Shown here in pieces: positions 17,716 through 27,800 of a stretch of DNA of 64,000 nt. Numbering within the stretch: the stretch's first letter is position 1; every line of letters starts with the position of its first letter. The notes beneath the pieces were generated by a model. That model was not told the origin of the DNA. It ran no database searches and saw nothing but the letters and a program-made list of their open reading frames with translations. The stretch is from the IMG/VR virus record IMGVR_UViG_3300036770_004732, positions 47,302 through 111,301 of that record; one strand, written 5' to 3'. This DNA comes from a virus. The translations under genes and the position numbers were made by a program.

Positions 17716-19554
17716 TTAGTTTGAAAACCCAGAGGCCTCCAGTATCGTTTCGGTAAAATTTGTTGTAAGATTTAAATTATCAGTTGAAAAATCAATCCTA
17801 CTCATTTGAGTTGCTAACCCGGGATTTATGTATCCATAAAAACTACTTGATGATGCTGATGAAATTGATGTGGTTGTTGGTAAATTATTTCCCGGATTAC
17901 TAAAAGTTTCACTGGAGAAATCAAGTCTTGAAATTGTATTATATGCTAATGGACCGGGAGGACCATTACTACCACCACAAAAATATCCATATAAATTATT
18001 TTGAACTGTCGATGCACTATCTTTTCCGCGCGGCGACCAAAATCCAGTCAAGGAAATCACTTCAGTTGAAAAATTTATCTTTAGTTGCTGTGATGGCAAA
18101 AAAAGTCCATTATCTCGCCCAATGTATCCATAAAGTTTGGTAGAAACTCCAGAACCACCTATTGCGGCAGATGGAGTATTTTTTCCCGGATTGCTTGAAG
18201 TTTCATTTGAAAAATCAAGTCTCATAACTGTATTAGACGAGGTAAATGGTGGGGATGTAGGAGATCCACCAAAAAAATACCCATAATTGCAAGACTCAGT
18301 AGATCCACCAGGATTGAGACTCAATGATAAATTTTTTCCAGGATTGCTTGAAGTTTCATTTGAAAAATCAAGTCTAGTAATTGTATTTGTGGCTGGCGAA
18401 TTGCCCCCAAAATAACTATAATTGTTATTAGTAACTGTATTTGATTTATATCTTGGTGAGGTTAAATTTTTTGCAGGTGAACTCAATAATTCTGTAGAAA
18501 AATCTAATCTTGTGACTGTACTACTATTTCCTGGAATAGATGGTCTAAGTCCTCCAGCAAAATATCCATAAGTCTTAAATCCTTTGGCACGATAGAATGA
18601 TGTTCCACCAGATACTGCCGATAACCCAGATCTTGCCGTTGGTAAATTATTTCCTGGATCACTTACTGTTTCATTGGAAAAATCAAGTCTTGATATGGTG
18701 TTAATAAATGGTGGAGAATAACCACCACCAAAATAACCATAAGAATCACTTGAAGTTGCCGATAATCCAGATCTTGTCGTTGGAAAATTATTTCCTGGAT
18801 CACTTACTGTTTCATTGGAAAAATCAAGTCTTGTTATGGTGGTAGCAATAGGTGGTGAACCTGGAGGAGAATAACCGCCACCAAAATAACCATATGAGTT
18901 ATTTGATGTTCCCTTCAAATTAGATCTTTCTGTTGGTAAATTATTTCCAGGATTACTTACGGTTTCATTTGAAAAATCAAGTCTTGATATTATACTAAGA
19001 CCGGTTCCACCACCATAATATCCATAAGAATTACTGGATAGACTTCCTAATAAAGTTCTTGCCGTTGGTAAATTATTTCCAGGATCACTTACGGTTTCAT
19101 TGGAAAGATCAAGTCTTGTGATGGTGCTAATACTTGTTGGAGTATCACCACCACCAAAATAACCATAAGAATCACTTGAAGTTACTCCCATCGAAGATCT
19201 TGCCGTTGGTAAATTATTTCCAGGATCACTTACGGTTTCATTGGAAAGATCAAGTCTTGTTATGGTACTAATATATGTTGGAATAAGACCACCACCAAAA
19301 TAACCATAAAAATTATTTGATGTTCCTTCAAAACCAGATCTTCCTGTTGGTAAATTATTTCCAGGATTACTTATAGTTTCATTTGAAAAATCAAGTCTTG
19401 TTATGGTATTGAGATACGTTGCTGGTGGAGAACTAAATCCTCCACCATAATATCCATAAGTAGCACTTTCTGGCCAACTTTCAAAATTATTATCAGTTAC
19501 GTTTTGAACTTGCTTCTTATAAACTTTGAGAAGACCAAAGACTCCAGATGTCAT
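17716..19554 (-). CDS. Kelch-like 12-repeat adhesin/tail-fibre protein, copy C
   Basis: 612 residues, twelve repeats of about 45 residues, insert SGGTSFYRAKGFKT after repeat six. Closely similar to copy A across the C-terminal six repeats, including YGYIGRDNGLFLPSQQLKI and CGGSNGPPGP, which suggests recent duplication or gene conversion. Probable receptor-binding propeller protein. Confidence 0.75.
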   Translation of the reverse strand: MTSGVFGLLKVYKKQVQNVTDNNFESWPESATYGYYGGGFSSPPATYLNTITRLDFSNETISNPGNNLPTGRSGFEGTSNNFYGYFGGGLIPTYISTITRLDLSNETVSDPGNNLPTARSSMGVTSSDSYGYFGGGDTPTSISTITRLDLSNETVSDPGNNLPTARTLLGSLSSNSYGYYGGGTGLSIISRLDFSNETVSNPGNNLPTERSNLKGTSNNSYGYFGGGYSPPGSPPIATTITRLDFSNETVSDPGNNFPTTRSGLSATSSDSYGYFGGGYSPPFINTISRLDFSNETVSDPGNNLPTARSGLSAVSGGTSFYRAKGFKTYGYFAGGLRPSIPGNSSTVTRLDFSTELLSSPAKNLTSPRYKSNTVTNNNYSYFGGNSPATNTITRLDFSNETSSNPGKNLSLSLNPGGSTESCNYGYFFGGSPTSPPFTSSNTVMRLDFSNETSSNPGKNTPSAAIGGSGVSTKLYGYIGRDNGLFLPSQQLKINFSTEVISLTGFWSPRGKDSASTVQNNLYGYFCGGSNGPPGPLAYNTISRLDFSSETFSNPGNNLPTTTSISSASSSSFYGYINPGLATQMSRIDFSTDNLNLTTNFTETILEASGFSN

Positions 19555-19558
19555 TTAC

Positions 19559-20218
19559 TTATCCTTCCTGAAATACGTGTGATCCCACATGTGCAAGTCT
19601 AATATTAGTATTTAACCAAGCAATATATCCAACACTCTTTGCTCGTTCAAAAAATGAAAAATCTTCTGGCAAATAACTCATATCTTTTTTAAGTTCTAGA
19701 AAATAATGATACGAGTTATGATATTCTTTTTCTGTCGGTGGATAATTACTATTATTAGTTGGGGGATAATATTTTAGTTCTTCACCATATCTTTTTGAAA
19801 TATCTTCAAATACTTTTCTTTTAATCATTGCAAAACCAAAACCAATATTTTCAATTTTTATCAATTCTCCATCTACAACTTCTGGTTTTGAAATGTTGTA
19901 ATTATATCTTAACGGAATAGATTTCATTGGATATGCGCCACAAACAATATCTTTATCACGCTTTAAAAGACTGAAAACATCTTCTGGAGTGAATCCAACA
20001 TCAGAATCAATGAATAAAATTCTTTCATACTCAGTATTGTTCATAAAGAAATTAACCATCTTAGAACGGCCCTGTGTAATCAGACTTTCATTTGCCATCA
20101 TCAACAAACCGTGATCTATACCTGCTGATCTTAGTTCCTTTCCAAGATTAAACAAACCTTTTGCAGTTTTATCACTTACGATTCCACCGTAGCAAGGCAA
20201 TGCAATTAATAAAGACAT
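19559..20218 (-). CDS. GT-A-type glycosyltransferase
   Basis: 219 residues. MSLLIALPCYGGIVSDKT opens the fold, LFIDSDVGF near residue 72 holds the DxD metal site, and CGAYPMKSIPLRY and SFFERAKSVGYIAWLNT match the ANP1/GT-A-like phage transferases. Lies between the structural protein and kelch copy C. A truncated copy is found at 11996-12133. Confidence 0.75.
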   Translation of the reverse strand: MSLLIALPCYGGIVSDKTAKGLFNLGKELRSAGIDHGLLMMANESLITQGRSKMVNFFMNNTEYERILFIDSDVGFTPEDVFSLLKRDKDIVCGAYPMKSIPLRYNYNISKPEVVDGELIKIENIGFGFAMIKRKVFEDISKRYGEELKYYPPTNNSNYPPTEKEYHNSYHYFLELKKDMSYLPEDFSFFERAKSVGYIAWLNTNIRLAHVGSHVFQEG

Positions 20219-20233
20219 AAAAAATTAATTATA

Positions 20234-21154
20234 CTATGTTATATATTTACCCGAAAGAGTGACTCCCAAAACATTCGCAACAGATGCTCCACCAACAATA
20301 CTATCACTTACAGGAAGATATTTTGGTTTTTCTAATATTTCAATTACACTATTTTTTGGAATTGTAAGATTATAAACCAAATATCCCAATCTTACTCCCG
20401 TCGCTAATGATCCACGATAAATTGAAATGGAAGCATCAATATCAATATTCAAACTATAATTACAAAGTTTGATGGACTGTAGCATTGCTGGATTTGTAGA
20501 TGCTTGAAATATTTGAGTTCCTGATGCGGTAGTTACTGTTTTTCCTGTTCCAACATAATCAGTATCATCTTTTGTAGAGTATGTAATCCATGCATCAAGT
20601 CCGTTAATAATACCTGTTGCAGTAGATCCTGTTCCGGAAAGTGCTTGGAACCTTAAGACATCTGATGGATTTGCTACAATTGGTTGATTTAAGAATTCAG
20701 TTGCACCTTGATATGGAATAATCACTCTTTGTGCTAAAGGAACATTTGATCCGCCATTAAAATCATGTCTTCCTACAAAATATAATTCATTAGAGAATGA
20801 ATTAGAAATATGAATAGACTCGATTACATACTTTTTACCTGATGTTGATGGAAATGAATATGCAATGCCAGGACCAACAAAAATATCATTTGTTTCTGCA
20901 GTGTTTGTACCAACACCAGAAGTTACAGAAACATAAATGGATGTTGTAATACCAGTATCAAATGTTCCAGAACCACCACCACCACTAGTAAACTCTACAC
21001 CTGCCTGATATAAAGTTCCAGAAAAATTAATATCTCCACCAACGTCTAATGTATATCCAGGAGAAGTGCTAGTTATGCCAATCCTATCATTGCTGACATC
21101 AACACTTATAATATTCTCTGCAGATATGTTAGAAGTATTTCTAGTCTTTCCCAT
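20234..21154 (-). CDS. Virion structural/fibre protein, copy 2
   Basis: 306 residues, paralogue of the 12149-13144 protein. It keeps the N-terminal MGKTRNTSNISAENIISVDV and the large C-terminal domain but has a shorter linker (FSGTLYQAGVEFTSGGGG instead of the longer Ser/Gly stretch). Part of the first copy of the duplicated module. Confidence 0.7.
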   Translation of the reverse strand: MGKTRNTSNISAENIISVDVSNDRIGITSTSPGYTLDVGGDINFSGTLYQAGVEFTSGGGGSGTFDTGITTSIYVSVTSGVGTNTAETNDIFVGPGIAYSFPSTSGKKYVIESIHISNSFSNELYFVGRHDFNGGSNVPLAQRVIIPYQGATEFLNQPIVANPSDVLRFQALSGTGSTATGIINGLDAWITYSTKDDTDYVGTGKTVTTASGTQIFQASTNPAMLQSIKLCNYSLNIDIDASISIYRGSLATGVRLGYLVYNLTIPKNSVIEILEKPKYLPVSDSIVGGASVANVLGVTLSGKYIT

Positions 21155-21181
21155 GACTTATATTTTAGAAGTATTTATCAT

Positions 21182-21856
21182 CTACGGTACATGCAATCTA
21201 AGGCAAGGTCTATAAGATCTTGTTGATGAAGCAGTATCGGTTACAAGATATGTGCCAGCACTATCTGTCCAAGTATAATACATAGTACCTGTATTACTAA
21301 TTCTTGATATTCCAGAAGAACTGTAATTTGTGGGGCATTGTCCCCATGCAAATATAAATCCTAATGCACTTTCACCATCATATACAAAATTACTACTAAA
21401 AGAAATGGTAATATATGTGTTAGTTGAACTTGGATTGAAACTATGTTGACTTCTTACTGTAGTAAAGTCTGCTCTACCCGATCCTGATAGTGTTGGATTT
21501 GTAGAAGAAGTACTACCCGAAGGCATATGCATCATCGCAACTGCATAATTTGGTAATGGTCGATATACTGGTGCATTAGTTTGATAAAATGATAATGCAT
21601 TTATCGTTCCACCACCCGCAAGCGCATTTGTTCCATTAGCAGTTATTTCATTATAAGTATAAGTAAATCCAAGTATTGTTCTCCTAAAGAAGATATTAGT
21701 AACATTGGTTGAATTAGATGCATTAAGTGAAGTACTGGTATCAGGAAACGGTCCATATATTCCCGTTGGAGCTGGAGGTAGTGTTGTTTCACCACTAGAA
21801 ACTAATATACTTGAAGAACCACCACCAAGTCCTATTAAACCTTTTATTGGTGTCAT
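21182..21856 (-). CDS. Putative fibre-tip protein, unknown
   Basis: 224 residues, Ser/Thr/Asn-rich and beta-rich, starting MTPIKGLIGLGGGSSSILVS. The compact C-terminal part has HMPSGSTSSTNPT, ALGFIFAWGQCPT and ends SYRPCLRLHVP. Placed directly after the giant collagen-like fibre gene with a 4-bp gap. Position suggests a tip or attachment protein; no family recognised. Confidence 0.55.
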   Translation of the reverse strand: MTPIKGLIGLGGGSSSILVSSGETTLPPAPTGIYGPFPDTSTSLNASNSTNVTNIFFRRTILGFTYTYNEITANGTNALAGGGTINALSFYQTNAPVYRPLPNYAVAMMHMPSGSTSSTNPTLSGSGRADFTTVRSQHSFNPSSTNTYITISFSSNFVYDGESALGFIFAWGQCPTNYSSSGISRISNTGTMYYTWTDSAGTYLVTDTASSTRSYRPCLRLHVP

Positions 21857-21860
21857 ACTA

Positions 21861-24800
21861 TTATGCGAAGTTTACTAAGTTTGCTAGTACAACAAATGTT
21901 GCACTTCCAGTTTTAATTATACTATATGAATAAACATCATATCCACCAGAACCACCTGTAGTTGGTGCAGAACCACCTAACCATTCTTCAGTCACTGCAG
22001 AACCATCAATAGTCAATTCTGCAGAATATCCTGCTGCGGCCGCCGTTGTTATAATGGTAATAGATATACTTTCACCAGTATCCATTTTAGAATCTAAAGA
22101 ATTGGAAGCATCATATCTAATGTTTGGCGTTGATGTTGTAGTTTCAGTAGTGGTAAATAAATGAACCATTCCATTTGCAAGATCAATATTAGTATTATCA
22201 CTTAATTTACCTGCAGTAATATTTACAGACTCTTTAAGAAGTGCAGAAACATCTAATGCACCAGATAATGTTGTTGCAGTTACAATACCAGTAACATTAA
22301 AATTACCAGTTCCAGTAATATCTTTACTATTAAGATCTAAATTACCACCAAGTTGTGGAGTGGTGTCATCAACAACATCTGCAAGTCCACTTAATTGTGC
22401 AATAGATATTCCATCATAAGCAACAGTTTCAACAATATCATCAGTTGATGCTCCAGTTGTTAATGTTACACTAGTTCCATTTGATGCAGCATATTCTGTA
22501 TTATCAAGTTTTACACCATTTAAATATACATCAATGTATCCAACAGTATACGACAATCCAGTAAATTCAGTCTGATCATTTGTTGCTGTAAAACTAGTTA
22601 CAGTTCTTGTTGTAGTTGGAATAGTAATATCAGTGACAGATCCATCATCTGCCATTGTAATTCCCGTACCAACAAAGTTTAGTGTTGATGCACTTGCAGT
22701 AATTTCAGTTCCACCAGACTGAATTCCAATTGCTCCACCACCGCCAGAAATAGTAACTGTAGCAATACCAGTAGAATAAGTAGCAGCAACTCCAGAACCA
22801 ACAAAATTAAATGTTGTTGCAGCAGTACCTATAATAATACCTTCATCCTTTACGGTAATATCAGATCCACCTCCTCCACTACTAATCGTTACAGTTACTT
22901 CAGAATTATTTCCAGTAGCAGCAACTCCAGAACCAACAAAATTAATACTAGTTACTGCAGTACCAAGAACACTTCCTTCATCTTTGATTGTAACTGATCC
23001 TCCACCTTCACCAGATCCAGCAGGTCCTTGAACACCTTGGAGACCTTGAAGTCCTTGAGCACCTTGAGCACCTTGAGCACCTTGAGCACCTTGAGCACCT
23101 TGAGCACCTTGAAGTCCTTGGAGACCTTGTAAAGAATTAGCAGTTAAATCTCTAATAGAAACAGTTCCACCCATTCCAGAGTGAACTTCACAATAGTAAT
23201 AAATTGTGCTTGGAGAATCATAAGGAACGACAAATGTTGCTAATCCATCACTTCCAGCAGTTCCAGAATAAGTCCATCCAGAAGTGTATTGTGTTCCAGC
23301 ATTATGTGTACCATCACTAGTAGTTGATAATGCAAAAGGATGACCACTGTTAGAAGCATCTGATTGATCAAAATTATATTTTTGACCTCTTAATAAACTA
23401 ATCGTATCTTGTTGAACTCCATCAACATAAAATACTCCACCAGAAACAGTAATTGTGTAAGTTTTTGCAGTTATTTGTTCCCCAATTAGTCCCTGAAGAC
23501 CTTGAGTTCCCTGAAGACCTTGAGTTCCCTGAAGACCTTGTAGTCCCTGAAGACCTTGAGTTCCCTGATCACCTTGAAGACCTTGAAGACCTTGAAGACC
23601 TTGAGTTCCCTGAAGACCTTGAGTTCCCTGATCACCTTGTAGTCCCTGAAGACCTTGAGTTCCTTGGAGACCTTGAGTTCCTTGGAGACCTTGAGTTCCT
23701 TGGAGACCTTGAGTACCTTGATCACCTTGAAGACCTTGGAGACCCTGTGTTCCTTGATCACCTTGAAGACCTTGGAGACCTTGAGTTCCTTGAAGTCCTT
23801 GAAGTCCTTGAAGACCTTGAGTTCCCTGATCACCTTGAAGACCTTGAGTTCCTTGAAGACCTTGTAGACCTTGAAGTCCTTGAAGTCCTTGAGTTCCTTG
23901 ATCACCTTGAAGTCCTTGAGCACCTTGTGATCCTGTTGATCCAATACCTATAATTCCTTGAAGACCTTGGAGACCTTGAAGACCTTGAGCACCTTGAGTA
24001 CCTTGATCTCCCTGAAGTCCTTGAGAACCTTGAAGTCCTTGAATACCTTGAAGTCCTTGAATACCTTGAAGTCCTTGAATACCTTGATCTCCCTGAAGTC
24101 CTTGAGAACCTTGAAGACCTTGAAGACCTTGAGTTCCTTGGAGACCTTGAGTTCCTTGATCACCTTGAAGTCCTTGGAGACCTTGAGTTCCTTGATCACC
24201 TTGAAGTCCTTGGAGACCTTGAGTTCCTTGGAGACCTTGAGTTCCTTGGAGACCCTGCAATCCTTGAAGACCCTGAGTTCCTTGGAGACCTTGGAGACCT
24301 TGAAGTCCTTGAGTACCTTGAATGCCTTGAAGACCTTGAAGTCCTTGAAGTCCTTGAGTTCCTTGATCACCTTGAAGACCTTGAGCACCTTGTAAACCAG
24401 CATCATAAGGATCTGTCCAAGAAACTCCAGTGCCAGTAGAAACAAGTATCTGTCCAGAACCACCTTTCTGATGATCACTATCATAAAATCCACCATGAAC
24501 ATCGAGATCACCACCAACTGATAATGCAGTGCCTTGTTCCATATGGGTAATACCAATACCCATACCATAATTGGTTAACCAAGCATCTGTTCCAAGTCCA
24601 GAGAAAGTACCAGACTTAAACCACATAATCTTCTTATATGTTGCTGGTAATGTTTCAATTCCTGCAACATTCAAAGTTATTAATGGAGATCCTTCTGTAG
24701 ATGCAATTGCAATACCACCATGATTTGCAGTTGTATCGTTAGAAATATCATTAAGATTTGCATCCGTTCTAACTCCAAGGATCAGATCAGGATCAGAAAC

Positions 24801-27800
24801 TTTTAAGGTTTCTGCAAATATAGTCGCAGAAGTTCCGCCAATAGTTACATTTCCATCAACATACAAGTTACGTACAACAGTTAAGTCTCTACCAACTGTT
24901 AAATCATTACCATCGAAAGTTAAATTAGAAGATCCTGCTGGATTATTTGATCCATCTTTATAAACAACTTCACCAGCAAGTCCTGCCACTGGGCCAGTAG
25001 TTCCTTGAAGTCCTTGAAGTCCTTGAGTTCCTTGAAGACCTTGTAGACCTTGAAGTCCTTGAGTTCCTTGAAGTCCTTGAAGACCTTGAGTTCCCTGATC
25101 ACCTTGAAGACCTTGAGTTCCTTGAAGACCTTGTAGACCTTGGAGACCTTGAGTTCCTTGAAGTCCTTGAAGTCCTTGAAGACCTTGAGTTCCTTGAAGT
25201 CCTTGAAGTCCTTGAAGTCCTTGAAGTCCTTGAGTTCCTTGATCACCTTGAAGACCTTGAGCACCTTGTGATCCTGTTGATCCGATACCTATAATACCTT
25301 GAGTTCCTTGAAGACCTTGTAGACCTTGAAGTCCTTGAGTTCCTTGAAGACCTTGTAGACCTTGGAGACCTTGAGTTCCTTGAAGTCCTTGAAGTCCTTG
25401 AAGACCTTGAGTTCCCTGATCACCTTGAAGACCTTGAGTTCCTTGAAGACCTTGTAGACCTTGAAGTCCTTGAAGTCCTTGAGTTCCTTGATCACCTTGA
25501 AGACCTTGAGCACCTTGTGATCCTGTTGATCCGATACCTATGATTCCTTGAGTTCCTTGAAGACCTTGTAGACCTTGAAGACCTTGAGTTCCCTGATCAC
25601 CTTGAAGACCTTGGAGACCTTGAGTTCCTTGAAGTCCTTGAAGACCCTGAGTTCCTTGAAGACCTTGAAGACCTTGTAGACCTTGAAGTCCTTGAGTTCC
25701 TTGATCACCTTGAAGACCTTGAGCACCTTGTGATCCTGTTGATCCGATACCTATAATACCTTGAGTTCCTTGAAGACCTTGTAGACCTTGAAGTCCTTGA
25801 GTTCCTTGAAGACCTTGTAGACCTTGAAGTCCTTGAGTTCCTTGAAGACCTTGAAGACCTTGAGTTCCTTGAAGTCCTTGAGTTCCCTGATCACCTTGAA
25901 GACCTTGGAGACCTTGAGTTCCTTGAAGACCTTGAAGACCTTGAGTTCCTTGAAGACCTTGAATTCCTTGAAGACCTTGAGTACCTTGGAGACCCTGAGT
26001 TCCTTGAAGTCCTTGAGTTCCTTGATCACCTTGAAGACCTTGAGCACCTTGTGATCCTGTTGATCCGATACCTATAATACCTTGAGTACCTTGGAGACCC
26101 TGAGTTCCTTGAAGACCTTGGAGACCTTGAAGACCCTGAGTTCCTTGAAGACCTTGAAGACCTTGAAGACCTTGAGTACCTTGGAGACCTTGAAGACCTT
26201 GAAGACCTTGAGTTCCTTGATCACCTTGGAGACCTTGAGCACCTTGTGATCCTGTTGATCCAATACCTATAATTCCTTGAAGACCTTGGAGACCCTGAGT
26301 TCCTTGAAGACCTTGGAGACCTTGAAGACCTTGAGTTCCTTGATCACCTTGAAGACCTTGAAGACCTTGAGTTCCTTGATCACCTTGAAGACCTTGAAGA
26401 CCTTGAACTCCTTGAAGTCCTTGAGTGCCTTGAAGACCTTGAGTACCTTGAAGACCTTGAGTTCCTTGATCACCTTGAAGACCTTGGAGACCTTGGAGAC
26501 CTTGAAGACCTTGAAGACCTTGAGTACCTTGAAGACCTTGAGTTCCTTGATCACCTTGAAGACCTTGAGTACCTTGGAGACCTTGGAGACCTTGGAGACC
26601 TTGAGTTCCTTGATCACCTTGAAGACCTTGAAGACCTTGAGTACCTTGAAGACCTTGGAGACCTTGGAGACCTTGAAGACCTTGAGTTCCTTGAAGACCT
26701 TGAGTTCCTTGGAGACCTTGAGTTCCTTGATCACCTTGAAGACCTTGGAGACCCTGAGTTCCTTGATCTCCTTGGAGACCCTGAAGACCTTGAAGTCCTT
26801 GGAGACCTTGAGTTCCTTGATCTCCTTGGAGACCCTGAGTTCCTTGTCCACCACCACCCTGAAGACCTTGTAAACCTTGAGTTCCTTGAGTTCCTTGAGG
26901 GCCTCTAACACTACCAACATTATTCCAGTCTGCTCCATCATAAACCCATAGATTTCCGGTATTACTATCAATAACACCATCACCAGAACCAGCAGAGGGA
27001 AATGCATTATCAAGTTCAGTTTGTTCATTTCCCTCACTTAATGCTAGAGAACCAATAATAGTAATAGATGTTCCATCATCACCTTTATCTCCCTTTGGTC
27101 CAAGAAGACCTTGAGTACCCTGAAGTCCTTGAGTACCTTGATCACCTTGAAGACCCTGAGTTCCTTGATCACCTTGAAGACCTTGGAGACCTTGAGTTCC
27201 TTGATGACCTTGAGTTCCTTGATCACCTTGAAGACCTTGAGTTCCTTGATCACCCTGGAGACCTTGAAGACCTTGAGTTCCTTGATCACCCTGGAGACCT
27301 TGGAGACCTTGAGTTCCTTGATCACCTTGAAGACCTTGAAGACCTTGAGTACCTTGAAGACCTTGGAGACCTTGAGTTCCTTGATCACCTTGGAGACCTT
27401 GGAGACCTTGAAGACCTTGAGTTCCTTGAAGACCTTGAGTTCCTTGGAGACCTTGAGTTCCTTGATCACCTTGAAGACCTTGGAGACCCTGAGTTCCTTG
27501 ATCACCTTGAAGTCCTTGGAGACCTTGAGTTCCTTGATCACCTTGGAGACCTTGGAGACCTTGAAGACCTTGAGTTCCTTGAAGACCTTGAGTTCCTTGG
27601 AGACCTTGAGTTCCTTGATCACCTTGAAGACCTTGGAGACCCTGAGTTCCTTGATCACCTTGAAGTCCTTGGAGACCTTGAAGACCTTGAGTTCCTTGAT
27701 CACCTTGAAGACCTTGAGTTCCTTGATCACCTTGAAGACCTTGAGTTCCTTGTGATCCTGTTGATCCGATACCTATGATTCCTTGAGTTCCTTGAAGACC

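Noticed and set aside
23453-27778. Many long open frames on both strands within the fibre gene (rich in LE, LK, SL repeats)
   Set aside because: They are frame-shifted readings of a 9-bp repeat without stop codons; only the 2312-codon frame has folded inserts and ends consistently.
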